Positions 35,871-47,698 of a DNA stretch of 64,000 nucleotides are shown here, one piece after another. This DNA comes from Hepsetus odoe. Lineage: Eukaryota; Chordata; Actinopteri; Characiformes; Hepsetidae. The notes under the pieces were generated by a model. It was not told where the DNA came from, did no database searches, and worked only from the letters and a program-made list of their open reading frames with translations. Every line of letters starts with the position of its first letter. Position 1 is the first letter of the stretch. Position numbers and translations under genes: made by a program. Location of the stretch: the NCBI GenBank assembly GCA_017165825.1, contig CM029383.1, positions 11,393,719 to 11,457,718 of the forward strand, written 5' to 3'.

Positions 35871-36880
35871 TAATTAGCAAATGTGTTATTGAGGAATAGT
35901 TCACCAACAATAGTTCACCAACAAATTTTAAATCAGTATAAACCAGTGAACAAACAGATGATTATGATGGCGATTAGTATACTGGTGATGCTGAATGCTG
36001 AGTTGGAACCCCTTTATGTGAGTCTTTAGGCACTTTGCATCCTATCACTATAAAACATTTGCCTCTTTAATTTAATGTACTTAATAGGACAATGATAATA
36101 CAGATAGGCATTGTTTTATTTTAACATTAAACATCAAACTCTTTAATAAAATTCAGGACAGTGTGGTTTTCCATAATAGGAGACCCTTATTTTCAAAATA
36201 ACATCTTCTGAAGGGATTAAATCACAGAGAGACAAAAGAAAGTCAGTATTCAGCTGATCTGAACTTACGGCCTGTATAAATGAGGTCACTGTTGTCTTAC
36301 GGTTGTATTGTGGTGCTTCAAAACTGGATGCGATCTCCTTGTGTCTCTTTCCCACTCATTCCCACTCATCTGCATTTAATGTGTAACTAGGGCGTAGTGC
36401 ATGGTAAAGGAGCAGTCTGAATGTCTGCAACATATTCATATGATAAATCAGATGCAGCAGGGTGGTGGGCTTGTCTGCTTTCCACTCTGTGGCCCCTTGG
36501 GGCTGACTCGGCATCATCCTCACCACCAAAGCGCAGTTTAAGACTGCCTCACCTTGTTTGCTTTCTATCTCTTCCCACACACTCAATCTCATTCTTTCAT
36601 GTGTGCTCTCTCCCTATTATTGATTAGCTCACACTCTTTGTCCCCCCCAAGCTTACACACTGGAGGTATGAAAAGCATCCATTCTCTGAAGAAACATTGG
36701 GGCACATCACCAAACAGCACATCTGGGCCTAGTTGGGTACAGCTGTTTGTGAGTATGCCCACACCCCACACATCATGGTGCGTCATGTAAGGTCCAAGTG
36801 GGCTCACAAAGGCATATTCTGAGTCACAAGAGGAGAATATTTTAACCCTCTCAACACTTTTATAATGATGATAAACTCTT
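35871..36880. other. Intergenic region, no gene recognised
   Basis: Contains a 14-bp perfect tandem repeat (AATAGTTCACCAAC) near 35897-35924 and a high-complexity stretch at 36470-36830 that I cannot assign to any repeat. Confidence 0.5.
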
Positions 36881-36885
36881 TGACT

Positions 36886-38410
36886 TGGCCAAAAGTTTTG
36901 AGAATGACACAAATATTAATTTTCACAAAGTTTGCTGCCTCAGTTTTTATGATGGCATTTTGCATTCACTCCAGAATGTTATGAAGATGATCAGATGTAT
37001 TGCAAGTATTTGCAAAGTCCCTCTTTGCCGTGAAAAAAAAAAATTTCCACAGCTTTTTAGCACTGCCACAAAAGGACCTGACCATCATTTCAGTGAGAGT
37101 GTTGAGGAGGACAAGGCTGGAGTTCTCTCTGTCATGCTGATTGAGTTAGAATAGCAGACTGGATGCTTTTGGGGCAGCGGTGGCCTAGTGGTTAGGGCGT
37201 TAGCCACATGATCGGAGGATCGGGGGTTCAAACCCCTTACCAATAGGTTGCCCTGAGGTACCCTTGAGCAAGGTACCGTCCCCATCACTGCTCCCCGGGC
37301 GCTTTCAATAGCTGCCCACTGCTGCACGGGTTTGAGTGTGCATGGGTTAAATGCAGAGGTCCAATTTCGTTGTGGTTCATGTGTGCTGTGCCGTGACCTC
37401 GCAATGACAAGGGTTGTCACTTTCACTTTCTTTTTTTCACTTTAAAAGGAGGGTAGAGTTGATATCATTGTTCTTCCTCTGTTGAACATGGTTACCTGCA
37501 AGGAAACACATGCAGTCATCATTGCTTTGCACAAAAAGGGCTTCACAGGCAAGAATATTGCTAATAAGATTTCATCTATATCAACCATTTATCAGATCAT
37601 CCAGAACATCAAGTAGAGAGATTCAATTGTTGTGAAGAGGTTTCGGGGCAAGAACGTCCAGCAAATGCAAGGACAATCTCCTAATGTTGATTCAGCTCTA
37701 GGATTGGTGCACCTCCAGTGCAGACCTTGCTCAGGAGTGGCAGCAGGGAGGTGTGAGTGCATCTGCATGCATAGTAAGGTCAAGACCTTTGGAGGATGGC
37801 CTCAAACAGGGTCTGGACTGGTGAGGACTGAGGTAAAGTCGTTTTTCTCTGATGAAACCCCTTTCCAATTGTTTGGACCATCTGGAAAAAGGCTTGTCTG
37901 GAGAAGAAAAGTGAGCGCTACCATCACTCCTGTGTCATGCCAACAGTAAAGCATCCTTAGACCATTCATGTGTGAAGTTGTTTCTCAGCCAAGGGAATGA
38001 CTCACTCACAACACAGCCATGAATAAAGGATAGAACCAAAACTTCCTCCGAGAGCAACCTCTCCCAAAAATCCAGCATGATGGAACACCGTGCCATAAGG
38101 CAAAATTGACAACTAAGTGGCTTGGGAAACAAAACATGGAAAATTTGGGTCCATGGCCCAGAAACCTCCCAGAACTTGTGGTGAATCCTCAAAAGTAAGG
38201 TGGACAAAAAACCCCCACAAATTCTGACAATCTCCAAGAAGTGATTATGTAAGAATGGGATCCATCGGTACGGGTTTGGCCCAGAAATTGATTGACAGCA
38301 TTGCAGGGCTAATGTAATAAATGAAATTAATAATAGTTATAAAGCCTTTGAAACTTGAAATTCTTGTAATTATACTTCAGTATGCCTCAAAAACATCTGA
38401 CAAAACATAC
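36886..38410 (+). mobile_element. Tc1-like DNA transposon, decayed, with a nested SINE
   Basis: Left end TTGGCCAAAAGTTTTGAGAA followed by TGACACAAATATTAATTTTC, the known terminus of a fish Tc1 group. The coding remnants read on the plus strand (ALHKKGFTGKNIANKISSIS; FFSDETPFQLFG, which carries the first catalytic Asp). The frame is broken and the right terminus is not recognisable. A SINE is inserted at 37171-37445. Confidence 0.82.
37171..37445 (+). mobile_element. tRNA-derived SINE, family B
   Basis: Head GGCAGCGGTGGCCTAGTGGT with box A, a box B region GGGGGTTCAAACCCC, then TTGCCCTGAGGTACC and AGCTGCCCACTGCTGCACGG, ending ACAAGGGTTGTCACTTTCAC with a T-rich end. Nested in the Tc1-like element. 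Confidence 0.9.
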
Positions 38411-40680
38411 ATACAAGTATAATGATGGTAACTTCGCTGAAAAAATGACTCAAATAAAACTAGAAATAAAATTATCTTACAAAAACAACTTGATAATATA
38501 TATAAAAAATAAAATAAACTATACTAGAAAAAAAATACTAGCTCAAAGCAACTATTAACTACCAAACAATATCTTATCCAAGCATAGTAAAATTCAGCAT
38601 CTGGATGTTTGAAGATTTTGATGTGCTACAATAAAAAACCTTGTAGCAGTACACAAAAAAAAAACACAAAAGAAGCTAACTAAATATTAATTTATAAAAT
38701 GGAACGGTGGAAAGTTTGTTATATTTTGCAAAAATGTGTAAAGGTATCCTATATCACAAATTCAAATTGTCACTGAGTATGTTCATAGGTAACTATGAGG
38801 TAGGAGTATGAGGAGGTATGAGAAGAAATACTTAAAGAAACCAAGATTCAAATGATTAGCATCTCCTTCTCTGATCAACACATCTGAGGCAAGTAGGAAA
38901 AGTGTCTGAGATCCCCATTTCCTGGTCTGAAAATGTCTGCTCTAGCTTGAAGCCTCTGGTAAGCAACTTGTGGAGAGGTTTGACCACAGAGAATGTAGAA
39001 AAAAGTGCAAATCATTTTTTAATGTTGAAAAAAGAAAAATCAAACAATGTCCCTTTTGGTCATTCAGCCAAGACCTGTTTTTTAGTTGCTTTGATGCTAA
39101 AGTTGTATCATGCATTATGGATGCACACATTTGAGTTCAGTTTTATTCAGTTTTGAATGATTTTATGAAGATATATTTAATCTTTGATTTACTGTACACC
39201 TCAGTTAGCATCATCTCAGAAAAAAGTGAGCATGCACAGTTATGGGTGCTCTGGTAATTGTAATGGATCAGCCAAAGCCTGTGCTACGTCTGCTCCACCA
39301 TTACACAGCAGGATTTTCCAGTAGAGAGACAATTATACAGTGCAGGCACTTATGAGTAAACTAGGTTAAGATGAAAAAGGCACTAGTGTTGACCTCTAGG
39401 ATAAAATCAGGCTTTGAAAAAATTACCAGGATCTTTATTCTTATTCATTTGACTTATAAATGGTCCTTCCACCCCTTCATTCTTTTCTTGAGCATTTGAA
39501 GACAAAACATGCTGTTACGTGATTTCTTCCTCTCAGGCTGCTCCCATATCACGCTCTCTCCACATGTAATTTCTTGCAGACGTGTTTGTATATAGGTGAC
39601 AATGAAGCTGAGCAAGAGCGCTTTGTGCCTCTGCCATAATTACAGAGCAGCCTTAGACTGGTGTTCTGCAGTGTGGCAAAGTTAACATTTTTTCTGCATG
39701 CTGGACTACAGACTGCTACTTCCATATGTATATGCAATAGCCCAATGAATACTCTATGTATATAATCTGTGAAACATCTATCACCAAATCCAAATGTAGC
39801 AACAATTACATTTGATAAAAAATGGAGAGTCACCAGTCACTCTTTGCTTAAAACCACTGGTTTTATAGATCTGATGGGAAACAAACTTTTGTTAGTAGTT
39901 GCCTGCTTTGCAAGACAAGCAAGTCCTGGAGCAGGTCCCCCTGGTTCTTCTAAAACAGCTCTATCCTGTTTAGGCATGGACCCAAAAGAACAGGTGTGCT
40001 AAAATATTCTGAACACTAGCAGCAGATCCCTCAAATTTCATAAGATGATAGGTAGGGAGATCAAAACGGCTTGTCCAGCACATCCTACAGATGCTTGATT
40101 GTGTTATTTGGTAATGAGCATCCACATCCTAGCTTCAGTCATGGCAATAGCTTAATTATCTAATCTAGTTAGTCACATTACATGCTTGGTATCTTTTCTG
40201 AAGAGCTGGGGCTCTGCAATATGCAGAGTCATGTTTAGAATATAGACAGACAGGTCAACCAATGCATTGCAAAAATAAATAAATAAATAAATAAACTCTT
40301 GTAAAACTGCATGTGACTAAATATGGCAGCTGAATGTCTGCTTCAGATGTTTCAGATGTTTGTGTCCATATTTCTGAAGAAATTATAATCACAATGATGG
40401 TACTCTTGTCACTTTTTTGAGTAAAGAATTCTGCAGTTAACATGTTCTGTAAGATATATGCAGTTGTGAGAAAGTCACAAAGTTATTCCATTTGAAAATT
40501 CTCAAAATATAAAAAAAAACAGTACATCCTACTCATACTTGCACATAGCCACTGTAATAAGTACATTTCGCATAATAATCCTATACAGTTTCTATAAAGA
40601 CATTAATTAATTTCATCTCTTTATCTATGTTTTAAAATTTTATATATTTTTTTTACTTTATCCTTATTTTATTAAATCAG
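38411..40680. other. Intergenic AT-rich region
   Basis: No gene recognised. A high-complexity island lies at 39490-39740 and a (AAAT)n microsatellite at 40270-40295. Confidence 0.55.
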
Positions 40681-40973
40681 CCTCTAGGGATGCACAAGCC
40701 AGTGTATTTCTTCGTGCCGGTCCCAAGCCCGGGTAAATGGGGAGGGTTATGTCAGGAAGGGCATCCGGTGTAAAACTTTGCCAAGTCAATATGCGGACAA
40801 CGAGACAGAATTCCATACCGGATCGGTCAAGGCCCAGGTTAACAACGACCGCCATCAGTGCTGTTAGCCTACAGGGTGCTTGTGGAAATTGGACTACTGT
40901 TGGCCAAAGAATAAGAAGAAGAGGAGGAAGTCATGTCCAGAGGGAGAAGGAGAGAAAGAACGAGAGGAGAGTG

Positions 40974-41460
40974 GAAGTGAGGGTAGGGACTTTGAATGTT
41001 GGCAGCATGACTGGTAAAGGTAGAGAATTAGCTGATATGATGGAGAGAAGAAAGGTCGGCATTTTGTGTTTGCAAGAGACTAGATGGAAGGGTAGTAAGG
41101 CCAGGTGTATTGGAGGGGGGTTTAAACTGTTCTACCATGGTGTGGATAGAAGGAGGAATGGAGTAGGTGTTATCCTGAAGGAAGAGTATGTGAAGAGTGT
41201 TTTGGAAGTGAAGAGGGTGTCAGGGAGGGTGATGAGTTTGAAGCTGGAAGTTGAAGGTGTGATGATGAATGTTGTTAGTGCTTATGCTCCACAAGTTGGT
41301 TGTAAGATGAAAGAGAAGGAAAAATTCTGGAGTGAGTTAGATGAAGTGATAGAGAGTGTACCCAGGGGAGAGAGAGTGATGATTGGTGCAGATTTTAATG
41401 GTCATGTTGGTGAAGAGGACAGAGGTGATGAGGAGGTGATGGGTAGGCATTTTGCAGTGG
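40974..41460 (+). pseudogene. RTE LINE endonuclease domain (partial)
   Basis: Encodes VRVGTLNVGSMTGKGRELAD, KVGILCLQETRWKGSKARC, MMNVVSAYAPQVG and GERVMIGADFNGHVG. These are the L(N/Q), QET, Y-A-P and D-x-N motifs of the exonuclease/endonuclease/phosphatase fold. The open frame breaks after about 41460 at a deletion, so the SDH C-terminal end of the endonuclease is missing. Confidence 0.9.
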
Positions 41461-41476
41461 TGAAGGCCAAGATAAG

Positions 41477-43185
41477 GTGTTTGGTGAATTGTATGAGAGG
41501 TTGGACAGTAAAGAGGGAGAAAAGGACCTTTACCGATTGGCTAGACAGAGAGACAGATCTGGGAAAGATGTGCAGCAGGTCAGGGTGATTAAAGATAGAA
41601 ATGGTAACATACTCACAGCTGAACAGAGCGTGTTGAGCAGATGGAAGGAATACTTTGAGGAGCTGATGAATGAAGAAAATTAGAGAGAGAGAAGATTGGA
41701 TGATGTGAGAAGAGTTAACCAGGAAGTGCAGCAAATAAACAAGATGGAAGTAAGGGCAGCGAAGAAGAGGATGAAGAATGGAAAGGCTGTTGGACTGGAT
41801 GAGATACCAATGGAAGCATGGAGATGTTTAGGGGAGATGGCAGTTGAGTTTCTGACCAGATTGTTTAACACAATCTTGGCAAGTGAGAAGATGCCTGAGG
41901 AGTGGAGATGAAGTGTACTGGTACCGATTTTCAAGAATAAGGGGTGATGCACAGAGCCGTAGTAACTGTAGAGGGATAAAGTTGATCAGCCACACCATGA
42001 AGTTATGGGAAAGAGTAGTGGAAGCTCGGTTAAGAAAAGAGGTGAGGATCAGTGAACAGCAGTATGGTTTTATGCCGAAAAAGTGCACCACAGATGCAAT
42101 GTTTGCTCTGAGGGTGTTGATGGAGAAGTACAGAGAAGGTCAGAAGGAGCTGCATTGTGCCTTTGTGGATTTGGAGAAAGCATATGACAGGGTGCCTAGA
42201 GAGGAGTTGTGGTTTTGTATGAGGAAGTCTGGTGTTACAGAGAAGTATGTGAGAGTAGTTCAGGATATGTATGACGACAGGGTAACAGTGGTGAGATCTG
42301 CAGTGGGAGTGACGGATGCATTTAAGGTAGATGTTGGATTACAACAAGGATCAGCACTAAGCCCATTCTTGTTTGCAATAGTAATGGACAGGTTGACGGA
42401 CGAGGTTAGACAGGAGTCTCCGTGGACGATGATGTTTGCTGATGATATTGTGATCTGTAGTGAGAGTAGGGAGCAGCTTGAGGAGAACCTGGAGAGATGG
42501 AGATATGCTCTGGAGGAATGAAAGTGAGTAGGGCAAAGACAGAATACATGAGTGTGAATGAAAGGGAGGAAAGTGGCGTGGTTAGGATGCAGGGAGTGGA
42601 GGTAACAAAGGTGGACGAGTTTAAATACTTGGGATCAACAGTTCAGTGTAACGGCGAGTGTGGAAGAGAGGTGAAGAAGAGAGTGCAGGCTGGTTGGAAT
42701 GGGTGGAGAAGAGTGGCTGGAGTGATTTGTGACAGACGTGTACCAGCTAGAGTAAAAGGGAAGGTTTACAGGACAGTATTAAGACCAGCTATGTTGTATG
42801 GGTTGGAGACGGTGGCACTGAAGAAAAGGCAGGAGGCGGAACTGGAGGTGTCAGAGTTAAAGATGCTGAGATTTTCGTTGGGTGTGACGAGGATGGACAG
42901 GATCAGAAATGAGTATATTAGAGGGACAGCTCAGGTTAGACGTCTTGGAGACAAAGTTAGAGAAGCAAGGTTGCATTGGTTTGGACATGTGCAGAGGAGA
43001 GACGAGGATTATATTGGAAGGAGGATGTTGAAGATGGAGCTGCCAGGAAAGAGGAGAAGAGGAAGACCAAAGAGGAGGTTTATGGATGTGGAGAGAGAGA
43101 GGACATGCAGGTGGTCGGGTTGAAGCAGGAAGATGCAAAAGACAGGAAGAAATGGAGACAGTTGATCCGCTGTGGCGACCCCTAA
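41477..43185 (+). pseudogene. RTE LINE reverse transcriptase (frameshifted)
   Basis: Three frame segments carry, in order, DELYERLD-like text, NGKAVGLDEIPMEAW, YGFMPKKCTTDAMFALRVLM, CAFVDLEKAYDRVPREELW (motif A), LQQGSALSPFLFAIVMDRLT (motif B), TMMFADDIVICSESRE (motif C with ADD), EFKYLGSTVQCNGECG and the C-terminal LRFSLGVTRMDRIRNEYIRG. In-frame stops near 41683 and 41911 and frame changes near 41940 and 42500 inactivate it. Confidence 0.92.
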
Positions 43186-43309
43186 ACGGGAGCAGCCGAA
43201 AGAAAAATAAGAAGAAGAAGATCCTTATTTTATTATTCTATTCTATTGCTTTAATTTCCAGTTCTTTACTTTGCATGGTCTAAAGACAGAATGATCCAGG
43301 GACACATGT

Positions 43310-43360
43310 ATGTGACAAATAAAGTTCTTGAATCTTGAAATCTTGAATCTTGAATCACAG
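43310..43360. repeat. (CTTGAAT)n / AATCTTGAA short tandem repeat
   Basis: Four TCTTGAAT-like units directly after AATAAAGTTCTTG, typical of the 3' end of an old retroposon copy. Confidence 0.7.
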
Positions 43361-43545
43361 AAAGAAATATCCTGATGAACACAAATTCCTTTGCATTTTT
43401 TTTATTTGCATGTGAATTTCCAGCATATAGAACCTGGCTTTATTGTTTAGCTTAAAAAATTAGCTTAATTTTTAAAATAAAATAACATTTGCCTACTCAG
43501 CAGTGACAGATATTTATGCAGAAGCTATTAAATAAGTCATTTATT

Positions 43546-43690
43546 ACATTAACATTTAGTTGATGCTCAACCTGGGGTTAAGGGTCTTGCTCAGGAACCC
43601 AGTGGTGGTAGAGCTGGAGGTGGGATTTAAAGCTGGAAATTTAAAACTTTGGTTAATATGCGAGTATCCTACCAGAAGAACACCCCCACA
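43546..43690 (-). mobile_element. SINE family A, truncated and diverged
   Basis: CAACCTGGGGTTAAGGGTCT, GCTCAGGAACCCAGTGGTGG and GAGGTGGGATTTAAAGCTGG match the family A body. The ends are decayed. Confidence 0.7.
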
Positions 43691-46627
43691 GGTTAATTCT
43701 ATGTGTACGCTAGGCAGCACACCAGCTTGTTCCAGGTTGGTCTGGTTTAGTTGTAGCACCATTCTGATAATTGCCTGCACTACTTATCTGGTGAGTGGTC
43801 AATCTGTAATCAATCTAATCCACTTTTCCTGTTGAAATAAGCAATTTTTGACTATATATATATTGACCAAACCATAGACTTTCTAGCTGTAGGCAAAGGT
43901 CTAGCTTTCAAGACTCAATACAGAGTGCTGCCTGATTTTAAGCATTAGAATTTAGTCCTAAGTGTTAAGTATATTTATCAATCAATTTACCAAGCTGTTA
44001 GTTTAAATCTACAATACATTTGCTACAAAGTTATAATGTTTTGATATATGCTATCTGTTTTATAGTGAATTCATATTGTTCCACTTAAATTCCTTAGAAG
44101 TTCCTCATCCAAACATCTTACCATGATTTTATATCATTTGGATATCAGCATGCCTACCATCTGTAGTTATATGACTTTGAGTCTGATGAGGATCTCTTCT
44201 CCTTTCCATCTTCTCTTTCTCCCACAATCCCCCTAGCCCCTTTCCTCTTCAACCACATCTCCATGGCAAATTGACAAGCTTTTTATTTTCAGTCCACAAG
44301 TATAGATCAATGAGCAAAGTTTCAAACCTCAGCCCCAATGCAAATGCAGACTCGTCTGTCTCCAATAAGACTGGGCTGAGAAGAGTCCCTGATCTAGAAG
44401 GAGAGGAGCATGTTTTGTTATGTCAATCCTGCAGAAATCTGTGCTTTTTATAGTGAATAGAGAAGCTGGGGCCTAGTGCGGATGGTGGTTATGGTGGTTA
44501 CGGTCATGATTGTTCCAGCTGTAGATTTTCATGGTGCTTAGAGAGGGTGGATATGCACTGTGAATCAAGTCCTGCTACTGCAATTGGATTTCAAGACGAA
44601 TCTGATTTGATTAAAATGCCCATGCTTCGATAGGTGGTAGTGAGAGGATGACAAAATGCCTTAAAGAAGAAAAGGTACAGTTCTGTGACATAGTAGGAAA
44701 AAGCACAAAGATAGAACTCTTTGCACGTGCAGCCTATAGCCTTATAAAAATGTGTAAAATGCATCAATGCGTGGTGATGTCTCTTAACTCTTAATTAACA
44801 CACCTTAATCAACCATAAGTCCATAGACTTTTGCCCACCTCTGAATGGCTTCTTAAAGGGACAAGAAAGGCTACCCTATCACACAGAATCACTCAGTGAA
44901 AACATCATTCATTTGTTCCCAGCTGTACAAATGCACATCCTAACTTTCTGACTAGTTGGATAGGCTGCTACAGAAAACCTAGGCTCTGTCACACTTCCAC
45001 ACTTTTCCAGTTTTAATTGTGTTTTTAGGAGCAAAATGTAAAACTATTTATCATTTATTTCAGTTTGTTAAGGCAGATCACTGTTGCTGTCAATATGAAT
45101 AGGACTCAGCAGGGTTTTCAGTTTGAAAGTGTTCTACTGTACTCTGAAACACCAGCTGGTTAAGGCATGTATGTTCACACAGAGCACTTTCTCAGCCAGG
45201 GGCATTTAGCTACTTAAAGTGCACAGTGTTCTTTTTATTTACAGACGAAACTGTAGACTAGGTAGCCAATTGGCCCTTTGCTTTGCCTTTCTCTTGAAAG
45301 GGGCTGGAAAACAGGATTATAGATGACACAGAATAGAAAATATCGAAACTTTTCAGAAATGTTATTTTTCAAATATTTTTTAAATTTGGCATTTTTTACC
45401 AAAACAGATGTCTACAACACCCTACAAGCTTCTGCACAGAAAATTTACACCATTTTCCTTTCCAATGCCTACTTTTCACAATACACTCAAAGCGTGATGA
45501 ATAAAATCCTGTTCCTCCTGTAGATATTTCTCATCTATCTCCTTCCAAATATGTCATGTTAAGGTAGAAAAATGCAGGCTTATTTTCAATTCTGGCTGAC
45601 TTAAGGCTCAGAAAAAAAGAAAAATATGAGGAATGAGAAATGGTTGTATGTGTCCGACATAAAATTACACAAGCATCATCAAAAATATGAAGAACATGGT
45701 AGGATGCCACTTCTTTAGATTTTCTGCCATTGTGTATACAGGTCATCTTGTGTATTTAGATTTTTAGGTTTTAGATTTAGGTGTTTCTTACTGTGCTAGT
45801 AACAAAGCTTCCATATTACATTAACTGACATGCTATCACTGTGTTCCTGGAAGCCTTAGGGTCTGATTAAAGGAGTCTAAGATTTGCCCAAATCGATTGC
45901 TGCCTTTTGTGGTGGACTTCTCAAGAAGGTCACAGTGTCAGTCAATAAATATTTCATATCAGCCCAAGTCTTCCTTCGGAACACTGTGAGCCTCAAGGAC
46001 CTCCTCCATTCCCATGATTAATTCTTATTCCATTGCATGCCATTTCATTGGGTATTGATTTTTGCTGAGCTCTGGTGCAAAAGCAATCAACCAGCAAACC
46101 CACCGTTCTTCAAGTGTTTTAAGAATCTCTGTGGTCTAATGTATGGGGCCCCTAATTGTGTTTGTTTAAGAGGCTCTTAATGCACAAGGCCTTGCCTCTC
46201 TCAGCCTTGCAGAGAAGAGGGTGGATTGTACATGTGGACTCATCTGTCTGCTATTGACCTCTGCCGTCTTGGTCCTGGTCCCATGTGAGCGTTTTCCAGG
46301 TTATCTGTTACACTCCTGTTTTTCTGATTTCCTGAAAAGCCAGAAACATGCTTGCTTTTGAATCTCATCTAGAATCCTGTCTGGCACTATTAAGTAGATG
46401 CCATATCTCATTACCAGCAAGGGTAATCAGACTTTTCAGCATGTATTGGATGCAGTAGTGCAAGGCGAATTCCATGCACGTTGCTTTTTTAGACCCAATT
46501 TACTTGTATGTGCTTAGTTACTTATTGCTGTTTTTTTTTGTTGTTGCTTTTTTCTCATTATGAAATAAAATGTAAACTTACGTTGTATTTATCGAAATTA
46601 ATTGTAAAAAAATCAAATGACAAAGTA
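43691..46627. other. Intergenic region without recognisable genes
   Basis: No coding signature. The stretch 45850-46440 is high complexity and not repeat-like, a candidate regulatory island. Confidence 0.55.
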
Positions 46628-47698
46628 TACAGTCATGTGAAAAAATTAGGACACCCCATTAAATGTTCAGTTCCTTATTAAGAAATGTTCACATATCAAT
46701 GTCTAGTCTTGTTTTTTTATCTTTGCAAAAGAAAGTGATTCAGTTGCAGATAAACAACAAAAAATAGCCTTGATTTATTCATTAAACAAATGATATCAAC
46801 AAAAATGTGTATTCTAACTGAAGAGCTAGTGTTCAACCCTTTGGCTGAAATAACCACAGTGAGACACTTCTTCATCTACCAGACACTAGCATCTACTCTG
46901 ACATCAGTCTGAGGAAAGTTGTACAGCCCGTTTTAAGTCACCCCACAGCATCTCAATGGGAATAAAAACTGGGCTTTGATAGAATTTGATAGAATTCATG
47001 GTGGATTCTATGATGGTGAGCTGGCCAGGTCCTGCAGCAAAGCATCTCCAAACCATGACACTTCCAGCTCCGTGCTTCACAGCTGGTATGAGGTTCTTTT
47101 TCTGGAATTCTATTTCAACTCATTTGATCTCACCATGGTGTTCACTCTCACCTCAACAGAGAGGAGCACACCAAACTAAATGTCTGAAGTTTAAAAGGGC
47201 AAATCTCCTTCAAAATGCTGATTAATGATGTTGTACTCATGTGCACCTGATGTGCTACACCTGTGTAATTTTAGCCATTTTAATTGGGAATAAAGGTGGG
47301 GGTGTCCCATTTAACTGAGATTAAATATCCATTATAACAGTTCTGTGACAGTAGAGGGCACCCTGCTCTGATTATGCACACCTGGGCATTGGGTGCCAGG
47401 TATGCCTCATGGGGGGTTGGTGTTATAAGCCCAAACGAATCAGAGCAGGGCGCTGGTCATTCTGTGTGCTTACCTTTGTGATTATTCATGTTATGTTTTA
47501 CACATGTTATGTTTATTATATTAAGTTTATGAGTTCTGTGCACATTATCTGTTATTAAAATTCAGTACGGCTCTAGGTTTTCTCGGCTCTGCATTGATTT
47601 CCAGCCCACAACACCACATCGTGACATCCATATGTCCAAGAATGTTACAAAAATGCACAGGCTTTCATAGGGTGTCCTAATTTATTCATATGACTGTA
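46628..47698. mobile_element. Tc1/mariner element, decayed, with nested insertion
   Basis: Terminal repeats TACAGTCATGTGAAAAAATT (left) and the complementary AATTTATTCATATGACTGTA (right), bounded by TA. Both continue into AGGACACC/GGTGTCCT. The coding interior is too decayed to read. A further ~0.3 kb repeat is inserted at 47332-47625. Confidence 0.88.
47332..47625 (+). repeat. Retroposon-like repeat nested in the Tc1/mariner element (copy 1)
   Basis: Starts near TTCTGTGACAGTAGAGGGCA and ends near CACATCGTGAC, flanked by a possible 5-bp target duplication ATCCA (47327-47331 and 47626-47630). It shares CAGAGCAGGGCGCTGGTCAT and ATGTTATGTTTA with the copy near 54.5 kb. Confidence 0.65.

Larger units (their letters stand above)
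40686..43222 (+). mobile_element. RTE-clade non-LTR retrotransposon, internally deleted
   Basis: From a 5' region (GCCGGTCCCAAGCCCGGGTA) through an AP-type endonuclease and a reverse transcriptase to the 3' end GTGGCGACCCCTAAACGGGA, followed by an AAGAAGAAG tail. The length of 2.5 kb is below the ~3.2 kb expected because a segment between endonuclease and reverse transcriptase is lost and several frameshifts and stops are present. It is a pseudo-element of a family very abundant in teleosts. Confidence 0.93.

Noticed and set aside
36589..36912. 107-codon minus-strand frame in the intergenic region
   Set aside because: No domain or codon pattern; it crosses into the left terminus of a Tc1-like element.
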